From: Dawidia cretensis
Lineage (GTDB): Bacteria > Bacteroidota > Bacteroidia > Cytophagales > Cyclobacteriaceae
NCBI RefSeq assembly: GCF_018598175.1
Contig: NZ_JAHESE010000034.1
Coordinates: 1-64,000, forward strand
Length of the DNA: 64,000 bases
Reading direction: 5' to 3'
Position 1 is the stretch's first letter. Each line of letters opens with the position of its first letter. Positions 17,278-27,154 of the stretch are shown here, one piece after another. The position numbers and the translations under genes are program-made. Under the pieces are notes generated by a model. It was not told the origin of the DNA. It ran no database searches and saw only the letters and a list, made by a program, of their open reading frames with translations.

Positions 17278-19347
17278 ATGTCACGTAAACGCACTATAAA
17301 ATTATTTGAGCCGGCGTTAGTCGGCACCGCCCTGCGGCAGTCGTTTGTCAAGCTGGACCCACGACTGATGTGGAAGAATCCCGTGATGTTTGCCGTCGAA
17401 ATCTGTACGGTAGTCATGCTGGTGGTTGTACTGAACCAGATGATTACCGGCGACGCCACCCAGGGTGCGCTGTGGTATAACATTACCATCTTTATCATCC
17501 TGCTGATCACCGTGCTCTTCGCCAACTTTGCCGAAGGACTGGCCGAAGCCCGCGGTAAAGCGCAGGCTGAGAGCTTACGCAAGACACGCGAAGAGACCCG
17601 CGCGAAAAAGATTACCGACGGCACGGGCCATATACAGGTCGTGGCTTCGTCGCAGTTGAAAAAAGGCGACCTCTTCGTCTGCGAAGTCGGCGATATTATC
17701 CCGATCGACGGTGAGATCGTAGAGGGTATTGCCACCGTGGACGAATCGGCCATTACCGGTGAGTCGGCCCCTGTGATCCGCGAGGCAGGTGGTGACAAAT
17801 CGTCGGTAACGGGTGGTACAAAAGTACTCTCCGACCGCATCCAGGTGCGCGTAACGACCGCGCCAGGCGAAACCTTCCTCGACAAGATGATCGCGCTGGT
17901 AGAAGGCGCTTCGCGTCAGAAGACACCGAATGAAATCGCGCTGACAATCCTGCTGGCGGCCTTTACCATGATCTTTCTGATCGTGTGTGTGGCGCTGAAG
18001 CCTTATGCCGACTATGCCGGCACACCGATTACCATTGCCGCCTTTATTTCGCTCTTTGTGTGTCTGATCCCGACCACTATCGGTGGTCTTTTATCCGCCA
18101 TCGGCATTGCCGGTATGGACCGTGCGCTGGGCGCAAACGTGATTGCCAAAAGCGGTAAAGCCGTAGAGACAGCGGGCGACGTAGACGTGCTGCTGCTGGA
18201 CAAGACCGGTACTATTACCATCGGTAACCGCCGCGCCACGAAGTTTCACCCGGCCAAAGGCATTACCGAAGACGACCTGATCGAATGCGCTACGATCGCT
18301 TCGCTGGCAGACGAAACGCCCGAAGGTAAATCCATCGTAGAGCTGGCTGCTGCGCGTGGGTATAAACATCCTGCACTGGTGGGTAGCAGCAGCGACCTGA
18401 CCTATGGTGTGCCGAATGCCCGCATTATCAAGTTCTCGGCCGAGACGCGTACATCCGGCATCGACCTCGACGGCCGCACGATCCGCAAGGGCGCGTATGA
18501 TGCGATCCGCAAACTGGTGGAGAAAGCCGGTAACCGGGTGCCCGATGATATACACGCGGCCGTAGAGAAAATCGCTGCAAACGGCGGTACACCGCTCGTA
18601 GTCGCGCAGAACGACATCGTATACGGCGCCATCGAGCTGCAAGACGTGATCAAGCCCGGCATTACCGAGCGCTTTGAGCGCCTTCGCAAAATGGGTGTAA
18701 AAACGGTGATGGTTACGGGCGACAATCCGCTAACGGCAAAGTATATCGCCGAGAAAGCTGGTGTCGACGACTTCATTGCTGAGGCAAAGCCCGAGGACAA
18801 GATGGAGTATATTAAAAAAGAACAAGCTTCCGGTAAGCTGGTTGCCATGATGGGCGACGGTACCAACGACGCTCCCGCCCTGGCACAAGCCGACGTAGGC
18901 GTATCGATGAACAGCGGTACACAGGCGGCGAAAGAAGCCGGTAACATGGTGGACCTGGACAACGATCCGACCAAGCTGATTGAAGTGGTGGAGATCGGTA
19001 AGCAGCTGCTCATTACCCGTGGTACGCTGACAACCTTCTCGGTCGCCAACGACGTAGCGAAATATTTTGCCATCGTGCCGGCGTTGTTCATTACCTCGAT
19101 CCCGGCCTTGCAGGCACTAAACATCATGGGCCTGAAGAGCCCGGAGTCAGCGATCCTGTCGGCGATCATTTTCAACGCCTTCATCATTCCGCTGCTGATA
19201 CCCCTGGCGTTGCGCGGCGTGGCGTATAAGCCGATCGGCGCGTCGGCGCTGTTGCGCCGCAACCTGCTGATCTACGGCTTTGGTGGTATCGTGGTGCCTT
19301 TTATCGGCATCAAACTAATCGACCTGGTCCTGGGAGTGTTCATTTAA
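17278..19347 (+). CDS. kdpB: K+-transporting ATPase ATP-binding subunit KdpB
   Basis: 689 residues, a P-type ATPase. The phosphorylation motif DKTGT starts at D308; the actuator TGES is at 160-163; the hinge and ATP-binding motifs MVTGDNP and [10 protein letters not shown] are present. The N-terminus carries the KdpB-type helices ([13 protein letters not shown]). It drives high-affinity K+ uptake at low external K+ together with KdpA, KdpC and KdpF. Length and all catalytic residues are normal. Confidence 0.98.
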   Translation: MSRKRTIKLFEPALVGTALRQSFVKLDPRLMWKNPVMFAVEICTVVMLVVVLNQMITGDATQGALWYNITIFIILLITVLFANFAEGLAEARGKAQAESLRKTREETRAKKITDGTGHIQVVASSQLKKGDLFVCEVGDIIPIDGEIVEGIATVDESAITGESAPVIREAGGDKSSVTGGTKVLSDRIQVRVTTAPGETFLDKMIALVEGASRQKTPNEIALTILLAAFTMIFLIVCVALKPYADYAGTPITIAAFISLFVCLIPTTIGGLLSAIGIAGMDRALGANVIAKSGKAVETAGDVDVLLLDKTGTITIGNRRATKFHPAKGITEDDLIECATIASLADETPEGKSIVELAAARGYKHPALVGSSSDLTYGVPNARIIKFSAETRTSGIDLDGRTIRKGAYDAIRKLVEKAGNRVPDDIHAAVEKIAANGGTPLVVAQNDIVYGAIELQDVIKPGITERFERLRKMGVKTVMVTGDNPLTAKYIAEKAGVDDFIAEAKPEDKMEYIKKEQASGKLVAMMGDGTNDAPALAQADVGVSMNSGTQAAKEAGNMVDLDNDPTKLIEVVEIGKQLLITRGTLTTFSVANDVAKYFAIVPALFITSIPALQALNIMGLKSPESAILSAIIFNAFIIPLLIPLALRGVAYKPIGASALLRRNLLIYGFGGIVVPFIGIKLIDLVLGVFI

Positions 19348-19364
19348 CCACAAAAAATATTGGT

Positions 19365-19931
19365 ATGAAAAAGAATCTGTTAATATCCCTGAAGCTGACG
19401 GCGGCCCTGATCATTGTGCTGGCCGTGCTTTATCCACTCTTTATTGCTGCCGTGGGCCGGTTGACCCCGGGTGGTGGCCGCGGTGAGACGCTGTCTACCA
19501 ACGGTAAGGTTGTGGGCTATGCCCGCATTGGCCAGAAGTTTACCGACGATAAATATTTCTGGGGCCGTCCCTCTGCCGTGGACTATCATGCGGCAGGCTC
19601 TGCCGGTAGTAACAAGGGCCCGAGTAACCCTGACTACCTGTCGGTAGTAGCGGCGCGCATCGATACCTTCCTGGTGCATAACCCGGCTGTCACGAAGGAA
19701 CAAATTCCCGCCGACCTCGTGACGGCTTCCGGCAGCGGCCTTGATCCACACATCTCGCCACAAGCAGCGCGGGTACAGATTGCCCGTATCGCACACGTGC
19801 GGGGCATGACACCGCAGATACTCGAATCCCTGGTGGACACCTATACCGAGTCACCGCTGCTGGGTTTGTTTGGACCGGCACGTGTGCACGTACTGCGCCT
19901 GAATATTGCCCTGGATCAATTAAAACCATAA
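19365..19931 (+). CDS. kdpC: K+-transporting ATPase subunit KdpC
   Basis: 188 residues with one N-terminal membrane helix (LLISLKLTAALIIVLAVLYP) and a periplasmic domain with the conserved stretch YFWGRPSAVDYHAAGSAGSN and SGLDPHISPQAA. KdpC raises the affinity of KdpB for ATP and potassium in the complex. It begins 17 bp after kdpB. Confidence 0.97.
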   Translation: MKKNLLISLKLTAALIIVLAVLYPLFIAAVGRLTPGGGRGETLSTNGKVVGYARIGQKFTDDKYFWGRPSAVDYHAAGSAGSNKGPSNPDYLSVVAARIDTFLVHNPAVTKEQIPADLVTASGSGLDPHISPQAARVQIARIAHVRGMTPQILESLVDTYTESPLLGLFGPARVHVLRLNIALDQLKP

Positions 19932-19943
19932 TTCATCACACGT

Positions 19944-21029
19944 ATGAAAAAATCGTTCGTTATTGCCCTTCTATGTATTACCACAGCGGCTGGTGCGCAA
20001 GAAGCACAGGATACACTCAAGCCTTCGCCCTTTACAGTAAGCGGTTACGTAGAAGCCTACTACTTATATGATTTCAACCAACCCGGTAACAATACGCAGC
20101 CACCGTTCGTATACTCGCACAACCGGCACAACGAAGTAAACATCAACCTGGGTTTTATACGGGGTGCCTATACAACCGAAAACGTACGCGCCAACCTGGC
20201 CATCATGAGCGGCACGTATGCCAACGCCAACCTGGCCGCCGAACCGGGTGTACTCAAGAATATCTACGAAGCCAATGCCGGTGTCAAACTGTCGTCTACC
20301 CGAAACCTATGGGTCGATGCCGGTATCTTTGGCTCGCACATCGGCTTTGAAAGTGCCGTCGGTAAAGACTGCTGGGCGCTGACGCGCAGCATCATGGCCG
20401 ACAATACGCCCTACTACGAGGCGGGTGCGAAGGTTTCGTACACCACCGACAACGGTAAATGGTTTCTGTCGGGACTGATCTTAAACGGCTGGCAGCGCAT
20501 CCAACGGGTGGAAGGAAACTCACTGCCTTCCTTCGGCACGCAGATCACCTTTAAACCTTCTGATAAGATCACGCTAAACAGCAGCAGCTTTATTGGTACC
20601 GACAAACCCGACAGCGCCCGCCAGATGCGGTATTTCCATAACTTCTATGCTATCTTCCAGGTATCGAAAGCAGTAGGCATTACTGTGGGGCTCGACTACG
20701 GGATGGAAGAAAAGAACCCGGAGACCAGTTCGACCAACTTCTGGATTTCACCCATCGTTATCGCCAGGTTTGCCCTAAGCGAAAAGCTGGCGCTTGCGGT
20801 GCGCGGTGAATATTACCAGGATACGAACGGGGTGATCATTGCCACGGGCACGCCGAACGGCTTTAAGACTACGGGTGTCTCCGCCAACTTCGACTATCAG
20901 CTGAACGCCCAGGCCGTGTGGCGGGTCGAAGTCCGTCACCTTACCGGTACAGATGCAATTTTCGAAGATGGCAACGATGTTTCAAAAAACAATACCTTTG
21001 TGACTACCGCGCTGGCGATAAGTTTTTAG
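19944..21029 (+). CDS. Outer-membrane porin in the kdp operon (BBP2-like)
   Basis: 361 residues with a signal peptide (MKKSFVIALLCITTAAGA) and a chain of amphipathic beta-strands, such as SGYVEAYYLYDFN, WFLSGLILNGWQRI and LAVRGEYYQDTNG, ending in FVTTALAISF with a terminal Phe, as outer-membrane barrels do. It resembles the OmpL-like putative beta-barrel porin-2 group. Its position between kdpC and kdpD, 12 bp after kdpC, suggests it lets K+ (or a counter-ion) across the outer membrane when external K+ is scarce; this is inference from location. Confidence 0.85.
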   Translation: MKKSFVIALLCITTAAGAQEAQDTLKPSPFTVSGYVEAYYLYDFNQPGNNTQPPFVYSHNRHNEVNINLGFIRGAYTTENVRANLAIMSGTYANANLAAEPGVLKNIYEANAGVKLSSTRNLWVDAGIFGSHIGFESAVGKDCWALTRSIMADNTPYYEAGAKVSYTTDNGKWFLSGLILNGWQRIQRVEGNSLPSFGTQITFKPSDKITLNSSSFIGTDKPDSARQMRYFHNFYAIFQVSKAVGITVGLDYGMEEKNPETSSTNFWISPIVIARFALSEKLALAVRGEYYQDTNGVIIATGTPNGFKTTGVSANFDYQLNAQAVWRVEVRHLTGTDAIFEDGNDVSKNNTFVTTALAISF

Positions 21030-21046
21030 CACATGATATACCCGGC

Positions 21047-22201
21047 ATGAATAACCATTATACTACTGACTCCATCATGCGCGAAAAAGAAGAATCCGTT
21101 CAGCATTTTCTGGGTCTGATCCGAAAGTCGCGGCGGGGCAAGTTCAAGATATACATTGGCATGAGCGCCGGTGTCGGGAAAACGTATCGCATGTTGCAAG
21201 AAGCCCATAGCCTGATGCGCAACGGCGTCGATGTGCAGATCGGATATGTCGAGACGCATAACCGACGCGAGACGCATGGGCTGGTCGATGGGCTGCCGAT
21301 CATCGCGCGCAAGACCCTTTTCTATAAGGGTAAGGAGCTGGACGAGATGGACCTGCAAGCTATCGTAAACCTCCACCCTGAGCTCGTCATTGTCGACGAG
21401 CTGGCGCACACGAACATTCCCGGTAGCAAGCATGAAAAGCGCTGGCAGGATGTGTTGGAAATTCTCGAGGCCGGCATCAGTGTCATCAGTGCGGTAAACA
21501 TTCAGCACATTGAAAGCATTAACGAAGAAGTCCGGTCGATCACGGGCATTGCGGTTACCGAGCGTGTACCGGATAAAGTATTGCAGCTGGCCGACGAGGT
21601 TGTCAATATCGACCTGACGGCCGACGAGCTGATCGCCCGTCTGAAAGAAGGCAAGATCTATGAAGCTTCGAAGATCGAGACGGCGTTACGCAATTTTTTC
21701 CAGTCCGATAAGATCTTACAGCTGCGCGAGCTGGCGCTGAAAGAAGTAGCCTCACAGGTCGAGCGCAAGGTAGACTCGGAAGTTACCATCAACGCGCGGC
21801 TACGGCATGAACGCTTTCTGGCCTGTATCAGCAGCAATGCCGACAATGCCCGGATGATTATTCGCAAGACAGCGCGCCTGGCCAGTTACTATAATTCGAA
21901 GTGGTGTGTACTCTATGTTCAGACCAGCGCCGAAGATGTAAACCGCATCAAGCTGTCGGTGCAGCGGCACCTGATCAACAACTTTAAGATGGCGACGGAA
22001 ATGGGCGCGGAAGTGATCCAGGTAAAAAGCGACAATATACCATCGTCTATCATCGACGTGGCGGAGCAACGAAAGATCACCACGATATGCATGGGCATGC
22101 CCCGGCTGCGGCTATGGAAGATTCTGACGCGTACCTCGTCGTTTACCCGACTGGTCAAAAAACTTTCCGGTTCGGATATAGATTTAGTGATACTATCATG
22201 A
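21047..22201 (+). CDS. kdpD: KdpD N-terminal sensor protein, without kinase part
   Basis: 384 residues from ATG 21047, which lies 17 bp after the porin; the frame is open further upstream inside the porin gene, but those residues are unlike KdpD. It has the KdpD nucleotide-binding domain with Walker A GMSAGVGKT (38-46) and Walker B VDELAHTN (116-123), followed from about residue 255 by a universal-stress-protein-like domain (FLACISSNADNARMIIRKTARL). The membrane, HisKA and ATPase parts of full KdpD are missing: the chain ends after the USP domain. A separate histidine kinase overlaps its stop by ATGA, so the classical sensor is split in two genes. It probably senses K+ or a second messenger and controls the kinase. 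Confidence 0.9.
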   Translation: MNNHYTTDSIMREKEESVQHFLGLIRKSRRGKFKIYIGMSAGVGKTYRMLQEAHSLMRNGVDVQIGYVETHNRRETHGLVDGLPIIARKTLFYKGKELDEMDLQAIVNLHPELVIVDELAHTNIPGSKHEKRWQDVLEILEAGISVISAVNIQHIESINEEVRSITGIAVTERVPDKVLQLADEVVNIDLTADELIARLKEGKIYEASKIETALRNFFQSDKILQLRELALKEVASQVERKVDSEVTINARLRHERFLACISSNADNARMIIRKTARLASYYNSKWCVLYVQTSAEDVNRIKLSVQRHLINNFKMATEMGAEVIQVKSDNIPSSIIDVAEQRKITTICMGMPRLRLWKILTRTSSFTRLVKKLSGSDIDLVILS

Positions 22202-23922
22202 GCATTAAAACCAAAGTAGCCTGGGGTGTTACCTTCCTCTTTGCGCTGATCCTGACGATTGGCGGACTGGGCCTGTATTACCTGCACAACCTGGCGCGGT
22301 CATCGCAGCAAATCCTGGTGGACAACTATGAGTCGATGGAGTATGCGCACCAGATTCTCGCGGCGTGTGAGTCGTTGCGTACGGACTCAGCAGTCGCCAT
22401 GAAAAGTATCGAGACCAGCCTGACCCTGCAAGAGACTAACGTGACCGAGCCGGGCGAACGTGAAGCAAGCCTGGCCCTGCGGTCGGCCTTTGAGAAGCTG
22501 CGTAACACCGGATTATCCGACAGCGTGGTGGCGCGCATCCGCCATGCATCGCTCGCATTGGAGAACATCAACATGAAAGCGATCGTGCGCAAGAATGGAA
22601 CCACGCAAGAGACGGCACACGATGCTTCTACGTATCTTATTATCATTTGTACATTGTGTAGCCTGGCGGCCTTCACCTTTATTGTAAACTTTCCAGGCTA
22701 TATCGCCAACCCCGTTATTCAGCTGACGAATAGTATCAAATCTATTGCGGGCAAGAATTACGAAGAGCGGTTGCACTTTGATCGTCGCGACGAGTTTGAA
22801 GAGCTGGCTGAAGCGTTTAACCAGATGGCGGAGAAGCTGGACGAGTACGAGCACAGCAACCTGGCGCGGATCCTCTTCGAGAAAAAACGCATCGAGGCCA
22901 TTATTCACCGGGTGAGCGACCCCGTCATTGGTCTTGACGAAAAGAGCCGCATCATCTTTGCCAATGAGCGGGCACTCGATATCCTCAACCTCTCGCGTGC
23001 CGAGCTACTGGACCACTATGCGCCCGACGTAGCGGTCAACAACGATTTGTTCCGCAGCCTGATCAAAAGCGCTGCGAGCGACAACCAGGAGAAGACGTTG
23101 ATCAAAGCCATGGTGGGGCATAAAGAAAACTTCTTTACCCAGGAGAGCGTTCGCGTGCGCTACTCGCCTACCGGCGAAAAAGAACGCGTCGATATTGGCA
23201 CCGTTATTTTGCTTAAGAACGTTACGACTTATAAAGAGCAGGATCTGGCGAAGACCAACTTTATTGCGACCGTATCACACGAGCTTAAGACACCGATCGC
23301 TGCTTTGCAGATGGGTGTGAAGTTATTACAGGATACGCGCGTGGGTGCATTGAATGATGAGCAGGCGAATATTACCCGTACGTTACACGACGAAATTTTA
23401 CGGCTGTCTAAGATCACCCATGAGCTGTTGGATTTATCGCAGGTAGAGACGGGTAATATTAAGCTCGACATTCGTAAGACTGCGCCCTTCGATATTGTAC
23501 GAATGGCTACCGAGGCTGTACAACTGCAAGCGGAGCGCAAGCCGGTATACCTGGCGCACGAGCTTGCGGCAGACTTGCCTCCCCTCCTGGCGGATGCGGA
23601 TAAGACCACGTGGGTGTTGGTGAACTTCCTGACGAATGCTATTCGCTATAGTCCGGAGCGGGGGACTATCCTGATCCGTGCAGCACGTGTGGGAAATCAT
23701 GTGCGGCTGTCGGTGCAAGACAACGGCCCGGGTATCGAGGCGCGGTATAAAGCGCGGATCTTTGAGAAATATTTTCAGGTGCCGGGTACGCCGATGGGTA
23801 CGGGGTTGGGACTTGCTATTTCGAAGGAGTTTATTGAAGCGCAGGGCGGTGGTGTGCAGGTGGAAAGTGAACCCGGTAAAGGGAGTACGTTTTCTTTTCA
23901 TCTGCCGGTAGCGGTGGGATAA
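22198..23922 (+). CDS. Membrane histidine kinase of the kdp operon
   Basis: 574 residues from ATG 22198, chosen because it overlaps the kdpD stop as ATGA. Order: membrane helix (about 7-29), periplasmic helical region, second helix (146-165), HAMP linker (166-220), PAS-like domain (VSDPVIGLDEKSRIIFAN, from about 239), HisKA with His361 in FIATVSHELKTP, and HATPase_c motifs NFLTNAIRYSP, VQDNGPGI and GTGLGLAIS. All catalytic parts are present. It presumably phosphorylates a KdpE-type or other response regulator, but none is encoded here: the next gene is convergent. The partner regulator must lie elsewhere. Confidence 0.93.
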   Translation: MSIKTKVAWGVTFLFALILTIGGLGLYYLHNLARSSQQILVDNYESMEYAHQILAACESLRTDSAVAMKSIETSLTLQETNVTEPGEREASLALRSAFEKLRNTGLSDSVVARIRHASLALENINMKAIVRKNGTTQETAHDASTYLIIICTLCSLAAFTFIVNFPGYIANPVIQLTNSIKSIAGKNYEERLHFDRRDEFEELAEAFNQMAEKLDEYEHSNLARILFEKKRIEAIIHRVSDPVIGLDEKSRIIFANERALDILNLSRAELLDHYAPDVAVNNDLFRSLIKSAASDNQEKTLIKAMVGHKENFFTQESVRVRYSPTGEKERVDIGTVILLKNVTTYKEQDLAKTNFIATVSHELKTPIAALQMGVKLLQDTRVGALNDEQANITRTLHDEILRLSKITHELLDLSQVETGNIKLDIRKTAPFDIVRMATEAVQLQAERKPVYLAHELAADLPPLLADADKTTWVLVNFLTNAIRYSPERGTILIRAARVGNHVRLSVQDNGPGIEARYKARIFEKYFQVPGTPMGTGLGLAISKEFIEAQGGGVQVESEPGKGSTFSFHLPVAVG

Positions 23923-23925
23923 CGT

Positions 23926-26900
23926 TTAATGGAAATTCCTTCCCTTTGGAAATATACTGCCTTGTATAAGGGCTTGCTTGTCTTTGGTCACACCGGCAGG
24001 TTCTGTCGTTTCATCAGCGCGTGAGCGCGGTCCGATTTCCATCGTCTCGCGGGAGCCGACCAATCCCTGTAACAAGGTCGACACATTAAAGCAGCGTTGC
24101 ACGACTACGTGTATCACTTCGCCTTCGCGTTGCACTTTGCCTTCTACCATCAGCAGTTTGGCTTGAATGATTTCTTTGCGGTATTTGTCAAATAAGCGCT
24201 GGAAGACAACCAGGTTGCCGGGGCCTGTCTCGTCTTCGAGGGTTATAAAACAAATTCCTGTTGCTGTGCCTGGCCGTTGACGGACCAATACCAGGCCGGC
24301 TACTTTTACCAGGTCACCATCTTTCGCGGCCGCCAGGCTGCCCAGGGGTGTGACGCGGAGTTGATCCAATGAAGCGCGGACAAAGCTGACGGGGTGGGCT
24401 TTGAGCGACAGCGACGTGGCGGCGTAGTCTTGTACTACATGCTCGGACAGGGCCATCGGTGGCAGCGTGATCTTTTCTTCGATGGCCTCGCGGGCGTGCT
24501 GCCCGGGGAACAGTGCTTTCGGGCCGTCTTTCACGGATACTTCCCATAACGCCTGGCGGCGGTCGAGGCCTACGGAGCGAAAGGCATCGGCATCGGCTAA
24601 AGCTTCGAGTGCTGCCTGGGGCACCCCTACTTCACGCAGGGTATGAATGGACGTATACCCACCGTTACGCTGCTTGATAAGATCCTCCATATCCTCTTGC
24701 CGAAGCCCGTTCGCTTGCCGGAAGCCCAGGCGCAGGGCGCAAAATTTACCGACGCGTTCTTCGAGTGTGTTATCCCACTGGGAGTGGTTGATGTCGACGG
24801 GGCGGACTTCTACGCCGTGTTTGCGCGCGTCGATGATGAGCTGCGCGGGCTGGTAAAAGCCCATGGGCATGCTGTTGAGTAGTGCGCAGGCAAAGACGTC
24901 GGGGTAATAACACTTGAGCCACGACGATACATATACCAGCAACGCAAAACTTGCAGCATGGCTCTCGGGAAAACCATAACTGCCAAACCCCTCCAACTGC
25001 CGGAACACCCGCTCGGCATATTCCTGCTGATACCCTTTTTTTATCATGCCACTGATGAGCTTCTCGCGAAAATACGAGACCTTACCTTTGGCCTTGAAAG
25101 TAGCCATGCTGCGGCGCAGCTCATCGGCTTCGGCCGGCGTAAAGTCCGCCGCCACGATGGCGATCTTCATAGCCTGCTCCTGGAATAACGGCACGCCCAG
25201 GGTACGGTTTAAAATTGATTTTAATTCTTCCGAGGGATATTCTACCAGTTCTTCTCCATTGCGGCGGCGCAGGTAGGGATGCACCATGTCGCCCTGTATG
25301 GGACCGGGGCGTACGATGGCTACCTCAATCACGAGATCATAAAAACATTGGGGTTTCAAGCGTGGGAGCATCGACATCTGTGCCCGGCTTTCGATTTGAA
25401 AGACACCAATGGTATCGGCATGACTGATCATTTTATATACTTCCGGATCGTCTTGCGGAATGTTCGCCAACGTAAGATTGAGATCATGGTGTTTCTCCGC
25501 CAGAACAAACGCTTTACGAATACAGGTGAGCATGCCGAGTGCGAGCACATCGATCTTCAAAAACCCCAGCGCTTCGATATCATCTTTGTTCCACTCTATA
25601 CACGTGCGGTTTTCCATGCGCGCATTTAATACCGGGCACAAGTCGGAAAGCTTACCCTGCGTAATAATAAAGCCTCCGGTATGCTGCCCCAGCTGGCGGG
25701 GAAAGCCGATGAATTGAGTGGTTAGCTCCAACACCTTTCGCAGTGTTGGCTCATCCGGGTTGAGGCCCTGACTGATGATACGGTCACGATCAAATCCTTC
25801 TTCCCGAAAGCTCCAGATCAGGCCGGCCAGACGGTTGATGGTATCCACCGACAGCCCCATAGCTTTTCCCACGTCGCGGATAGCCCCCCGGTGATGTTGC
25901 TGCGTCACGGTGGCAACAATGGCGGCACGATGGCGACCGTATTTGCTATAGATGTATTGCATGACTTCCTCGCGCCGTTCATGTTCAAAGTCCACATCGA
26001 TGTCGGGAGGCTCGTTGCGCGCCGAAGAAATAAACCGCTCGAACAGCAGGTCGAACTTGGAAGGGTCTACCGAGGTAATGCCCAAACAATAACATACCGT
26101 GGAGTTGGCGGCGGAACCACGCCCCTGGCAAAGTATTTTCTGCTGACGGGCATACCGTACAATGTCGTATACCGTGAGAAAATACGGAGCATAGCTCATC
26201 TGCTCCATAAACGCCAGCTCATACCGAATAGCCTGCTGAACTTTGTCGGGAATGGTTTCGCCGAAGATTTCCCGGGCTCCTTTCCAGGCAAGGTGCGTCA
26301 GCTCTTCCTGGGGCGTGCGCCCCTCTTCGGTGAGCTCTTGCGGATAATGATATTTCAGCTCGTCGAGCGAGAAAGTGCAGGCAGCGGTAATCTCCTGCGT
26401 GCGCTGCAACGCGTCGGGATATTGGCGAAACAGCCGCGCCATTTCGTCTACGGTCTTGAGATAACGCTCGGCATTCGGGTGCAGCCGAAAGCCTGCCGTA
26501 TGAATGGTACATTTCTCCCGCGCACAGGTGACGATGTCTTGCAGCTCGCGCCGTTCGGGTGCGTGGTAATGCACGTCGTTGGTCGCCACCATGGGGATAT
26601 TCAGTTTCCGCGCCAGCTGGTCAATCCGAAAAAGACGTTTGGCATCGTCCCCCCGGTAGGTACGGCTGGCGGCGATGTAGAGCACATCGCCCAGCGCTTC
26701 GCGGTATTCCTGCACATCTTGCAGAAAGGTGGCATCCAGCTCGAAGCGTTCGTTGAGCGGCGACGGCAACACGATGAGCTTGCAATCTTGCAGTTGGGTA
26801 TAGACATCATGTTTATAAAGATGGCAATCACCCTTTTCGGCCCGTAGGTTTCCCGTGGTGAGCAGGCCCGACAGGCTGGCATAGGCTTGTATAGTAGTGG

Positions 26901-27135
26901 GAAATGCCAGTAACGACGGACCGTCCTGCAGGTCGAGGCGGCATGCTGGTATGTACCGGATGTTGGCCTTCTTCGCGGCTACATGTCCGCGGACAATACC
27001 CGCCAGTGTGTTGCGATCGGTGACAGCAATCGCAGTATATCCCAGCGCTGCAGCTTGCTGTACCATCTCCTCGGGATGTGACGCCCCGCGCAGGAAACTG
27101 AAGTTCGTTGTTACCTGTAGCTCGGTGTAAGACAT
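23926..27135 (-). CDS. dnaE2: Error-prone DNA polymerase III alpha (DnaE2)
   Basis: 1069 residues from ATG 27135; the longer upstream frame (to 27636) lies inside imuB and is not protein-like. The N-terminal PHP domain starts YTELQVTTNFSFLRGASHPEEM; the palm has the catalytic triad in PPDIDVDFEHERRE (D378, D380, D382), and GRGSAANSTVCYCLG and a C-terminal OB fold (VKVAGLVLVRQRPGTATG) follow. The end, GSIFPKGRNFH, is typical for DnaE2. It lacks the tau- and clamp-related tail of replicative DnaE1. With ImuA and ImuB it forms the inducible mutasome that copies past DNA lesions. It follows imuB by 19 bp. Confidence 0.96.
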   Translation of the reverse strand: MSYTELQVTTNFSFLRGASHPEEMVQQAAALGYTAIAVTDRNTLAGIVRGHVAAKKANIRYIPACRLDLQDGPSLLAFPTTIQAYASLSGLLTTGNLRAEKGDCHLYKHDVYTQLQDCKLIVLPSPLNERFELDATFLQDVQEYREALGDVLYIAASRTYRGDDAKRLFRIDQLARKLNIPMVATNDVHYHAPERRELQDIVTCAREKCTIHTAGFRLHPNAERYLKTVDEMARLFRQYPDALQRTQEITAACTFSLDELKYHYPQELTEEGRTPQEELTHLAWKGAREIFGETIPDKVQQAIRYELAFMEQMSYAPYFLTVYDIVRYARQQKILCQGRGSAANSTVCYCLGITSVDPSKFDLLFERFISSARNEPPDIDVDFEHERREEVMQYIYSKYGRHRAAIVATVTQQHHRGAIRDVGKAMGLSVDTINRLAGLIWSFREEGFDRDRIISQGLNPDEPTLRKVLELTTQFIGFPRQLGQHTGGFIITQGKLSDLCPVLNARMENRTCIEWNKDDIEALGFLKIDVLALGMLTCIRKAFVLAEKHHDLNLTLANIPQDDPEVYKMISHADTIGVFQIESRAQMSMLPRLKPQCFYDLVIEVAIVRPGPIQGDMVHPYLRRRNGEELVEYPSEELKSILNRTLGVPLFQEQAMKIAIVAADFTPAEADELRRSMATFKAKGKVSYFREKLISGMIKKGYQQEYAERVFRQLEGFGSYGFPESHAASFALLVYVSSWLKCYYPDVFACALLNSMPMGFYQPAQLIIDARKHGVEVRPVDINHSQWDNTLEERVGKFCALRLGFRQANGLRQEDMEDLIKQRNGGYTSIHTLREVGVPQAALEALADADAFRSVGLDRRQALWEVSVKDGPKALFPGQHAREAIEEKITLPPMALSEHVVQDYAATSLSLKAHPVSFVRASLDQLRVTPLGSLAAAKDGDLVKVAGLVLVRQRPGTATGICFITLEDETGPGNLVVFQRLFDKYRKEIIQAKLLMVEGKVQREGEVIHVVVQRCFNVSTLLQGLVGSRETMEIGPRSRADETTEPAGVTKDKQALIQGSIFPKGRNFH

Positions 27136-27154
27136 GTTTCCTCCTCTTTTTATA

